DNA from: Syngnathus acus
Taxonomy: Eukaryota; Chordata; Actinopteri; Syngnathiformes; Syngnathidae
NCBI RefSeq assembly: GCF_901709675.1
Contig: NC_051088.1
Coordinates: forward strand, 24,959,193-25,023,192
Direction: 5' to 3'
DNA length: 64,000 nt
Both the position numbers and the translations under genes were made by a program. Under the pieces are notes generated by a model. That model saw nothing but the letters and a program-made list of their open reading frames with translations. It was not told the origin of the DNA and ran no database searches. Shown piece by piece: positions 43,790-53,913 of the stretch. Numbering within the stretch: position 1 is the stretch's first letter; each line of letters begins with the position of its first letter.

Positions 43790-43916
43790 ACGGGTGGTTG
43801 GCGGAGGGGTGTGGAGGTGGGGCCCGGGCCCGGGCCCGGCCGGGGCCTCCCACCTCCTCAGGCCTCCTCAGCTTTGTGCTGGTTTAAATGTCCAGTCCAC
43901 GCGGTGAGAAGCGGCC
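43790..43916 (+). promoter_or_regulatory. dnmt3b: CpG-rich promoter/5' UTR of dnmt3b copy 2
   Basis: GC-rich segment with three GGGCCC units in a perfect 18-bp palindrome at 43820-43837, just upstream of the inferred start codon. It stands out against AT-rich neighbours and is the best promoter candidate for the second methyltransferase gene. Confidence 0.55.
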
Positions 43917-46900
43917 ATGGTAAGTACGCTAACATGCATTTTCGTAATGTTTGTTGAAAAGTGGCCATGTTGCCAAACGCGTTTTATTTCGTGCATTACA
44001 AAACAACCGCATCAACAACTAAACCGGAATAGTTGCGTATTTGAATTATTTTTGTGTTGCGTAAATGAATAACTTCAATACCCACAAGATAAACGTTCTT
44101 GGTAAGGGGAGTAACTTTATTTCCTTGAGCGACTAGCGACATTTTACACCATTGCTTAAGCATGTTAATTTGATATTCTGTAAATGACGCTTGTTGATCA
44201 AGATCGTTTCGAACGTTTGTTTTTATCCCATTTCGTTTGCAAAACGTGTCACGTTTAGTTGAAATGCGTCTCATGTGCTTGTTACTCAAGTTTGCTGACA
44301 GAATTTAATAGTTATAAGTTTGTTTTGCGGCGTTGTTTGGATCGACATTCTTTCACTGTTGCGCTTTTCGCTATGTTGTCTTTTGGCGTCGACAACATTG
44401 GCGGTCATCTGATTTGAGTTCAGATTAACTACTTCACATTGTTTGCAAACGCGAATGTAATCTGACTCCGAATCAGAACACAGAAGGCGCGTAATCTTAT
44501 TGATTCTATTGGTTACTTTGCTGCCCGCGTTGATGTGATTGGCCGAGAAAGTGACTTCCGGTACTATGACTTCCGGTCTCCAACTTTCCCTTTCCGCGAA
44601 GAACGCGTCATGAAAGGCTGGCGTGTGGATAAACAGTTATAATAATCCACGGACAAATTTGTTTCCTTAATGTACATACATTAATTTATTGTTTTAAAAA
44701 TGTATGGTGCGTGTATATTGATTACTTATTTTTAAGTCTTTTTTGGAAACGAACCTAGAAATACCCGGATGGCGCTTGTTGTTAACCTTTGTACGAAAAC
44801 ACGGTGATCCCTCGCTACTTCATGGTTCGTTTATCGTGGCTTCACTGCATCGCGGATTTTTTCCAGCCCAAAAAAGTTGTTAAAATAATAGTTCTAAAAA
44901 CATATTTGCAGTGTTGCAGTTGTTATAATAATAATAAAAGAGTCCTAAAATCATATTTACAGTATGTATACTTTAGCTACATCTACAAAGGGTGCATAGC
45001 GCTGCTATGGTAACTTGTGACCACTAGAGGTCCCTATTTAATCAAGCGTAACAACAGAACGTCACATCTACATATGTTACACCCACACATGCGTATAATA
45101 TTTATATTTTTGATATTTATACAATATTTTCTGTATGTTATTTATACTATTAATGTATTATTTACATGTTTGAAACTATTATTTAATGTTCAAATAATAA
45201 CATATGCTCTTAGATGGTTTCATATACATTTATTGACACAAAAAATGTACAGATGAGAGGGTGACCCTACTTCGTGGATTTCACTTACTTTTGGTTTTGG
45301 AACCAATTATCTATGATAAATGAGGGATTACTGTACAAAAAAAACCAAGACTCGCGTTATTTTTCTTTTGGGGCTACCTTTTCATTTTGTCATCAGTCAC
45401 AGAAATAAAATAATTTTGAGAATATTTATGGAAACAAGGCGGCTCGTGGCACGTCCGCCTCACAACTCAGAGGGTGCAGGTTTGATTCCACCTCCGGCCC
45501 TCCCTGTGTGGAGTTTGCATGTTGTCTCCGTGCCTGCGTGGGTTTTCTCCGGGCACTCCGTTTTCCTCCCACATCCCAAAAACAACAGCTTGTCCTCTCC
45601 CATGATGCGGCTTGTGGTCCCTGCAAAAAGTTAGTTCCAACAATGTTTTCCTGTTGAAGGTTCACACTGATGCCTGGGTTCTGTCGGGCAGTCGAGAAGA
45701 AGAAACATCCAAAGCGTTACCTCCAACGCACAAACTGCTGGTCAAGACCCAGCAACAACAGCATGAAGATGTTACATGGGACTTGTGTGATTCAGACTCC
45801 TCAGGTTACACGGACCATTCATCTGGTGGGACTTTTTATTTCATTTGTTCAAACCAGCACAAATATTAGGCGCCCCAGAAAAAGTCATCGTCACAATTTT
45901 ATTTGATATCCGTAAAGCGTTATGTATAAAGGAAAAACATTTTAATTTCAGCAAGTAAATTTCTAATGTTTTGGCAATATTTTCAGAATAAAATTAAATG
46001 AATAAAAACTGTTCTATCTTTTCTGGGAGAATCTTACAAGAGTAAGACTTTTTTCTCCAGAAAACAAAATTTCAGTCTTGTAAGTTTTTTTTGTTTTTAT
46101 AACACATGACTTAGATCTCATTTTCCCTTTCAAAATAATTTTAATCTTGTGAAAATAAGACATTTTCTAGATGAATACAACCTAAATCTTATCATTTTTT
46201 CTTCAGAAATATATAGTAAATCTTTTATTCTATCAAAAAACACGTCTGTATTGTGCAAGAACAAAACACTACAAACATAGCATTTCAATTTAGTTTTGTA
46301 AAATTGAGATTTTTTTTCTTGAGAAATCACTTTAATATTGGAACAATTATTTTGAAAACAAGTATTACACAAATTATTGTTTTCTCTGAATTAATTTTAT
46401 CCTAATATTGTGACAACGATTAAACTAACGTGTGTGTGTGTGTGTTTTTTATACAGATGAGATTGACGTCACAGAGGAGTTTCACATCAGGAAACCTTTC
46501 CAACCAAAATGTAAGACAAAGGATCCGTCTACAGCACCGTAGACCAATCCAAACATTTTAAAAAGATCTGTAGAAAGAATTGAAACATCACATTTACATT
46601 GTAGCCTCCTTAACAGAAATGAGGAAACGTCAATAAAAGGTCAGGAGTCAACAGCCGCTCACTTGTCTGTTTGCAGCTGTCCCGGCTGCAAATATATCTC
46701 CGCCGGAGTTCATCTATGTGCTGAGCAGTGACGATGAGAAAGAAGATAACAACGATGACATGTCCGACGCTGCGGCCTGCGGGAGTGGTACGAGCGTGCA
46801 TCTTTTAGCTTTTACCACAACACCAAAACATGCGATGGCAACATTTGTTTTGATAGGAACTTTCAATAATGACATCATGCTCAAGTCAAATGTGTTTTCC

Positions 46901-49900
46901 GGGTGTGCAGAAGTCAATCACAATTAATTGAGCTGAGTCGCAAGGCCCATACAGACAAACAAGCATTCGTATTCAAATTCACACCTACAAATGGACAACT
47001 TCAAATTTGAAAAAGTCAACCTGACTCGTGTTGTGGGAATGTGGCAGGAAGCTGGACTACCAGGAAAGCATGGAGAACAAACACAAACTCCACCCCAGAT
47101 GATTCAAAACCAGAACCTCAGAACTGTAAAGCTGATATGCTCATTGCTCGTCCACTTTGCTTGCCCGCACGCAACTGTAAAGTATTGTCATGTTTCTCGT
47201 GAAGGTGCGCCAAACCCGGACAACAGACCCAAAAAGAAGAAACTTCAAAAGAGAAAGTCCCGCATCTCCTCCAGAAGCCTGCCGCAGAGCCCGCCGAGCG
47301 CCGCCGAGCAGCAACGCAAGAAAGGCGTCCCCAATAAACGATCCATAATCGATTCAGCAGAGAAGCGGGAGAAAGACGAGTACGACAAAGGCAAAGGTGG
47401 TCAGAAGAGGTCCAAGGATGTAAACGTTCCGTGCGGCGCCGCCGCCGCATCGTATGGCGACCACTCTTCCGATTATGTGCCTAAGAGGAGGTCTTCTGCC
47501 AAAGTCCAAAATAAGGTCAACACGTCCAACATTGACCCCTACACTCAGCCCGACCAGACGCGCCGAAGTGAGTTTTTGATTCATAGTACGAGTTACATGT
47601 GTTCATGTTTTGACCTATATTTTTTATAATTCGAGTTTATATATTTTTTCATAGACTAGAGCTTAGTCACTAGACTATATAGATGATATCATTGTAATTA
47701 TATTGTGTATTTATTGAATTATCAAATACAGTAGGAGTTGCCGTACCTCTGACGCATTTTAAGTTTAGTGATTGAGTCTCTATTGCCATTTTATGAGCAC
47801 ATTAAGAAAAAATCTTTATATGTGTGCGCAGGGGAAACAATTGAGAGGATTGTGGACATGAAACTAGACATTGAAGGTTTGTGTGTTCCATCAAGAAAAT
47901 CCATCCCGTAACATCTTTGCCAGCGCTTTGTAATAAAATGACGTTTCTCGTACTCGTTTCGCAGGCTTCTGTTTGTGTTGCGGGAGTGACGAGGTGGAGA
48001 CCTTCCACCCTCTCTTCAAAGGAGGTCTCTGTTTGCGCTGCAAAGTAAGCTTCACCTCGACGGGTGGCCGGAAAATGGTGCTTGTTATGTACAGTGGATT
48101 GGTCCAGCTGATCACCCGTCAACTTAAATCGTGTTGACGGCAACAAACGAGTTCGGGTTGGATTCGAAACCCCTTGCTTCCAGCTACGCCAATTGTTTTC
48201 ATTTTTATTTTAAATGGTTGACCTGAATCTGAAGGGGGCACTATTGAGTCAAACGTATTTGCCAAACGCCAAAGAAATGGAGGAAGAAAAAAGTAGTCAT
48301 AGCAACTAAAGTGGGACATATTTCGACACAATTTATAGCAAGCCTATTTAGTCTTAAATTAATGTGAGTTGAAAATCCAACACAGGACAAACTAAACTGA
48401 GATTAAGTGCCTAATCTCAAAACCTGAATCAGTCTCACTTCTCCTCTCCAATCCCGCAATGTTTTTCCACAGGACAACTTCACAGAGACCTTGTATCGCT
48501 ACGACGACGACGGCTATCAATCCTACTGCACCATCTGCTGCTACGGCTTGGAGGTCATCCTGTGTGGGAACGGCGGCTGCTGCAGGTCCGTTCCCCCCCC
48601 CCCACGCGTCCTCCTCATCCGCACTTTTAAGACCTCTCACCGGCAACTATTTTGTCTCTGGTCCAAGATCTTACTGCAATGACTGCCTCAACATCCTGGC
48701 GGGCCACGGGACCTTTGACTCGCTCAAGCATGTGGACCCGTGGGTCTGCTATATCTGTCAGAACCACCAAGGTCACCGTGCCCTTCTTCCCAGAGAGGAC
48801 TGGAGCATTCGGGTCCAGCAGTTCTTTGCCAACAACAGCGCCATGGAGTTTGTGAGTCTTGGCTCGATATCCTTTGTGGCCCGAATTATAGCAGCAGAGA
48901 GTAATTGAGCTTGTTGTTGTTATCTGTCCTCTTCCACTATAGGAGCCCCACCGCGTTTATCCGTCCATCCCCACTAACCTACGAAGACCACTCCGAGTTC
49001 TCTCACTCTTTGACGGCATTGCGACAGGTCAGCATGTTGATTCATATCGCTTGACATGAATACAGGGTCCGGCAAAATGATCTGACACATTTGTAGGTTT
49101 CATAAAATGCAAATCAATTCACGGAACAAAAAAAGTTTGATCTTTTATCTCTTTCACAGGGTACCAGGTGTTGAAGGACCTCGGCTTTAAGATCCAAACC
49201 TACATCGCCTCTGAGATTTGTGAAGATTCCATCGCCGTCGCACACGTCAACCACGACGGCAAGATCATCCGTGTTGGCGACACCCGCTGCATCACCAAGA
49301 AAGTTGTACGGTCGCACGAATAAACAATGCTTGACATAAAGAGAACCATCCAATTCCATTAAACGTATTCTTGCCTTCTAGATAGACGAGTTGGGACCTT
49401 TCGATTTGCTGATCGGCGGAAGCCCCTGTAACGACCTCTCCATCGTTAATCCCATCAGAAAAGGACTCTACGGTGTGTCCATCGACTCAATGACTGTTTC
49501 TTTGGGAGACAAACAAGCTCATCGTCTTTTGAACCGTGCGCTCTTCCTTCCTTCCTCCCTCCCTCCCTCCCTCCCTCCCTCCCTCAGAGGGTTCAGGCAG
49601 GCTCTTCTTCGACTTCTACCGCATCCTGCAGATGCTCAAGCCCAAAGAAGAAGACCAGCGGCCCTTTTTCTGGCTCTTTGAGAACGTCGTCTTCATGAAC
49701 ATACACGACAGAGTCAACATTTGCCGCTTCCTCGAGGTTCTCTTTCCCATTCTGTCGTCCATTCCCCCCCCTGTTAGTTCAACGCCGCTCTCTTGATTGA
49801 CAGTGCAACCCGGTTCTGGTGGACGCCGTCAGAGTGAGCCCCGCCCACAGAGCGCGTTACTTCTGGGGGAACATCCCGGGGATGAGCAGGTGACGCTTAG

Positions 49901-51145
49901 AAGTGGGGGCACATATTGATAATCTCCTTTTCCCAAATAGAACAACTTTAATCTTGTAATGTGGCCAACTTTGTTATTGTGGGAAAAAAGTACAACTTTA
50001 TTTATTTTTTCAAAAACAATGATATGATGCGACCTGAAATAATATAACAGGTACTTTATGATTATTGTAGAAAAAAATACTATTTATTCTATTTTGGCTT
50101 TACTCTAAAAACCAAATTCTTGTTTGTTTCAGGAACTGTTACAATAAAGAGAGATCCATTTTGATTGTAGTAGTACAACGTTTTGAGAATACAATACAAT
50201 TTTATTTTGGGAAGAAAATAATGAAACAATCCAATTTCAATATCATAGCATTGTAACCTTTTCTTGAAAGAATTACATTTATTCCATGCTCAGAAATGTT
50301 TGTATTTGAGTGATGTTTTGTCTTCCAGGCCCATTACAGCCTCCCAGAGTGACAAGTTGAGTCTGCAGGACTGTTTGGAGCTCGGCAGGGAAGCCCGGGT
50401 CAGTTGCTTTAAGACCACGCAGGCGACTTTATTCTTCTAATGTCTCATTAGTCACAAAAATTTGTAGAAAACTTTGTAGCGGGGTGACGCATATCAGGGG
50501 TTAGAACAATTTTGCACAGTGACAATTGTCTGCGCTTGTGTAAGTTAGCTGTCCTAACATATTAACAATTGATATTTTTCCCATACTGGTTGTTGTATTG
50601 TGTAAAACTCATATGACACCTAGTTCATGTTTGACCCGCTATTGATCAGCTGAACTGCAAAGTTATTGTTTTTGATGTCTCTGTGCAGTTTACCAAAGTG
50701 AGAACCATCACCACGAACCCAAACTCGATGAAGCAGGGCAAACATGTCACGCTACTTCCAGTCCTCCACCAAGGCAAAGAAGACATTCTCTGGATCACCG
50801 AACTTGAAAAGTACAAACTACTTGTGTGTGCGTGTGGTTGTGTGTGCACGCGCAATTATGTGTGCTTGTGAACCGGTCAGTGTGTGTTGATGTTGTATGC
50901 GTGGCAACTACCTGACTAAAGTTTGCCGTCGTCTGTGACCCTTTCTCAGGATCTTTGGCTTTCCCAAACATTACACGGATGTGAGGAACATGAACCGACA
51001 GCAAAGACAGAAGGTGCTAGGCAAGGCTTGGAGCGTTCCCGTCATCCGACACCTCTTCGCCCCACTCAAGGACTACTTTGCTTGCGAGGAGCTCACGCCC
51101 AGCCCGGCCACCACTACCGCCGCCTATGTCCCTCCGCGGGAGTAG
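43917..51145 (+). CDS. dnmt3b: DNA (cytosine-5)-methyltransferase 3B, tandem copy 2 (no PWWP)
   Basis: Coding exons: 43917-43919, 45660-45825, 46457-46510, 46677-46787, 47205-47567, 47832-47876, 47965-48044, 48473-48585, 48668-48851, 48943-49027, 49160-49305, 49382-49472, 49588-49736, 49804-49889, 50329-50398, 50689-50810, 50950-51145. Total 2064 nt (687 codons plus TAG), all in phase. The N-terminus (about 230 residues) is low-complexity: acidic [12 protein letters not shown], then basic [13 protein letters not shown]. No PWWP exon was found. The ADD domain is intact ([19 protein letters not shown]). Catalytic motifs are present: [34 protein letters not shown]. The target-recognition loop reads [10 protein letters not shown] where copy 1 has [10 protein letters not shown]. 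The C-terminus has about 19 extra residues after FACE. ADD and catalytic exon lengths equal those of copy 1, so this is a tandem duplicate. Possibly one of the fish dnmt3bb genes; the exact name is not assigned. Poly(A) candidates at 51672 and 51799. Confidence 0.94.
44538..44576. promoter_or_regulatory. Paired ETS sites with CCAAT box
   Basis: ACTTCCGG occurs at 44554-44561 and again at 44569-44576, 15 bp apart, just after an ATTGG (inverted CCAAT). Such clusters mark TATA-less promoters. It may be an alternative promoter inside copy 2 intron 1 or an intronic enhancer. Confidence 0.4.
45434..45594 (-). mobile_element. tRNA-SINE-like dispersed repeat
   Basis: The reverse-complement orientation of the family seen at 2.9 and 25.2 kb. 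Phrases such as GCAGGTTTGATTCC, GTGTGGAGTTTGCATG and GTGGGTTTTCTCCGGG are diagnostic. A more eroded copy lies at 46975-47110 in the intron before the large lysine-rich exon. Confidence 0.7.
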
Positions 51146-51934
51146 CAGCTCGCCTTGAAGAGAATGACGCTTCTGTATTTTGTTTTTTAAAAAAGGGAAT
51201 CATGTTGGCTCAAGTCTCGAAGTTTTCTTGACGTGAATTTTTGTTTGTACAATCTTAAAAGGCCTAAGACAATAGTGTAACCATTGGCTTAAGTCGACTG
51301 CCAACAGCTTTTTTTTTTTAATCTTTTTGTTTTACCTCAGGGAAGAAGAACGTTTACAGAAGAATATATTTATATATGCATAAAGTTAGAAGAACGGTGT
51401 CTGCAGGGTAATGTGATACCAAGGAGAGAAAAGAAATGGAACACTATGTAAAAAGGCGAATGATATATTTGGAGATTTTTTTTTAATAACCTATAGAAAT
51501 GACCTCTAAGGTAAAGAGTCACTACAAAACGTGTCTACTGTATGCCATTAGACAACTCCAATCAATTGTAACAAGGTTAACAAAGGCAATCTAAAGCTAC
51601 TTTTTTTTTTTTACTTGAAGAAATGTTTAGTCTGAATGTCTATTTCCAAACATAGCATCTGAACACGCAACAATAAATATGACAAATGAAAGTTTTTAGA
51701 ATTTACAATAGTTTTAAGGAACATTTCCCACCTGTCGCTCAGAGGGCCAGAGACCACGTCACAACTTTGTGAAGAAACTGAGAAAATATTTTTTGAAAAA
51801 TAAAATGAAAAAAAAACAAGAGAAATATTCTGAAATACACCCAACGCCCCTCAAAAATGAAACTATTACAAAAAACAAACGAAAAAAATCCTAAAAACTA
51901 TCCTACCCGCTTGTGTGTGTTTGGCCCCTTCGCG

Positions 51935-51948
51935 CCGCTAGGTGGCAG
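51935..51948 (+). promoter_or_regulatory. CTCF consensus motif
   Basis: CCGCTAGGTGGCAG matches the CTCF core consensus at every position. It lies between the dnmt3b pair and mapre1, just after the last copy 2 poly(A) signal. Insulator role is inferred. Confidence 0.6.
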
Positions 51949-52996
51949 ACGATGAATCCCATCCTGTTGGCGTTAACATTTAAAGAAGACAAAGAAGAAA
52001 GTGGAAATAAAGAGGAAGAAAAAAATACCTCCTCAGATTTCTTTCACCTTCCGCTACCGGTGGACTTGAGTTGGACCGAACCGCTCATAACAGAGCAGAA
52101 TAGACCAGTACAAACTCCAGGTGGGTTCTTCGCCGGCTGTGTCAACTGTCCGTCAAGCTGCTGTTGAAGTGGACAGCGGCCGGCCGGCCAGCTAGAGGCA
52201 GGGGGAAAAAAGGCGTCCGTTTCACTTCCCTGTTTATTCAAAACAAAAATAACAACTCTCGACTCACACGTATAATACGAGGAAATCTTGATTTCAGTGG
52301 AAAAGAATTCCAAACGCGCAAGTTGCTCGCAAACAGAAAATAAAGTCCGAGCAACATTTTCGGGCGGACGGGCGGGCAATCGTCATCTGTCTCGGGAGGG
52401 TTTAGCATTGTCGAGCTAACCGGTTAGCATCGCGGCCCTGTTATGTGTCAGTGAAATCCAAGTGGTTCCTTTTCAAATTTGCCACAGAGCCAAATATACA
52501 GGCATAACCAGCATTGAAACGATTAACCTGCTAGTTCATGCTAATTGTTACAGTTGTGTCATAATAATCATCATTAATTTGTTCTCGACATTTGTCGAAG
52601 GACCGCCCCATATTTGTAGGCAAGACGTGACAGTGCGGGAATGCAACGTGTATGTGCTGCTCTCCATCAAATAACGACACAACCTTATTATTTCGTTGTT
52701 TTGTGTTGTTTTTTCCCCCCCCGAGATAATTAGGGCTGGTCGATATGGTCACAAATTATGCAGTCGTGCTTTAATTTGACCCAACACTGGCAGTATTCTT
52801 ACATGACTACAAGGCCCATCTCATTTTCAGTTTTTTAAAAATAATTTTGGTTACCCAAAACATCTTGAAAGGTGTCAAAATTAATCAGTTATTTGATGAT
52901 TAATCAATCATCAAAACAAATCAACAACCGTTCTGATATTCGATTCATCGCTTGAGCCTTTGTTTTTGTACAAATCTCTCTGATTTCATCCTCTTA

Positions 52997-53189
52997 AAAG
53001 TCAAAGTCAGCTTTATTGTCAATCCCTTCATATGTCAAGACACACAAAGAAACCGAAATTCCGTTTCCTCCATCCCACGGTGACGAGACATACAAGTAGG
53101 CGACACAAAATTTCGTATATATGCATATATAAATATGACGATTTAATATTTAGCTAGTTATGCTTGTGTTTATTCATTGATGTTTATTC

Positions 53190-53233
<44 letters not shown>

Positions 53234-53800
53234 ATTTTTTTCTTTCTTAAACACTTGAATAATATTTGATGTCACAGCACTTTGTTTGTTGTGCACTTTG
53301 ATTATACAGGAGTGGAGCTCCTTACAAGCCCTAGGCTTCGTCTCCCTCCCTGCACTGTTATTTGTTATAATAATATGTGCTAAACAATAAACTAAACTAA
53401 AACAAAAACAAGAAGGCACAAACCATAAATAATAAATAAAATAAAATGAGCGATGAATAAAAACAGACCAATAACCCATTGAATATGAGGGGCAAAACCG
53501 AGCCAGTGAGCATACAGCAAGAACAGGACGCTACGCTGAAAGGGGGAGCGAGTTCAGGATCCTAACAGCCTGGAGTACGAAGCTGTTGGAAAGTCTGGTG
53601 GTGCGGGAGCGCAGGCTCCTGTACCGCCTCCCAGAGGGCAGAAGTTCAAACAAAGAGTGAGCGGGGTGACTCACATCACTCACGATCTTGGTCGCCTTGC
53701 GGGTGAGATGGGAGGTGTAAATGTCCTTCAAGGAGGGGAGAGAAGCACCAATAGTCTTACTAGCCGTTTTCACAATGCGCTGCAGGGCCTTCAAGTCTAT
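52997..53800 (-). mobile_element. Non-LTR retrotransposon 3' end (Jockey/CR1/Rex1-type)
   Basis: The minus-strand frame at 53794-53531 encodes HPAHSLFELLPSGRRYRSLR and TTRLSNSFVLQAVRILNSLP, the conserved end of the reverse transcriptase ORF of this LINE class. Leftward it runs into a 3' UTR and a tail TTGACAATAAAGCTGACTTT at about 53010. A (TA)n run interrupts the UTR. It is 5'-truncated and not active by itself. Confidence 0.75.
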
Positions 53801-53913
53801 CCGACCACCGTGGTTATTTGCGGTGCTAACGTCAGCGGAGGAGGAACAGTGTTAGCAATTGTAATTTGACATTTCCCATGTTTGCCCTCCAGGGATCTGC
53901 CTACGAACAAACA

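Larger units (their letters stand above)
41429..43916 (+). other. dnmt3b copy 1 3' UTR and spacer to copy 2
   Basis: The 3' UTR of copy 1 probably runs to the AATAAA at 42778-42783 and includes a (GT)n near 42420. A LINE-type tail (AATAAAGCAGACTTTGACTT) lies near 43117-43150. The rest is AT-rich until the CpG-rich start of copy 2. No exon seen. Confidence 0.6.
43920..45659 (+). other. dnmt3b: dnmt3b copy 2 first intron
   Basis: About 1.7 kb between the start-codon exon and the next coding exon. It contains paired ETS motifs (44554-44576), an upstream ATTGG box (about 44537) and a reversed SINE-like repeat at 45434-45594. No other exon seen. Confidence 0.6.
51146..53913. other. dnmt3b copy 2 3' UTR and mapre1 upstream region
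   Basis: Copy 2 3' UTR with poly(A) signals at 51672-51677 and 51799-51804, then the CTCF-type site at 51935. A segment at about 51950-52119 ends in a donor-like CAG|GTGGGT and could be a mapre1 5' UTR exon. A GC-rich patch lies near 52340-52430. A LINE fragment lies at 52997-53800 with (TA)n near 53196. mapre1 coding begins after an acceptor at 53892. Confidence 0.55.

Noticed and set aside
46464-46471. Palindromic CRE TGACGTCA
   Set aside because: It lies inside a coding exon of dnmt3b copy 2 (codons for D-V-T), so a regulatory role is not needed to explain it.
46991-47204. Upstream extension of the lysine-rich dnmt3b copy 2 exon
   Set aside because: This part is a degraded dispersed repeat, and the acceptor at 47204 restores the phase from the previous exon.
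41429-48000. Calponin-homology exon belonging to dnmt3b copy 2
   Set aside because: I looked for one because CH-containing fish Dnmt3 proteins are known to me, but no CH-like frame was seen upstream of the ADD domain.
49540-49587. CCCT repeat as a separate functional element
   Set aside because: It forms the polypyrimidine tract of an ordinary splice acceptor in dnmt3b copy 2.
53531-53794. Minus-strand open frame of 87 codons as a host gene
   Set aside because: It is the end of a LINE reverse transcriptase ORF.
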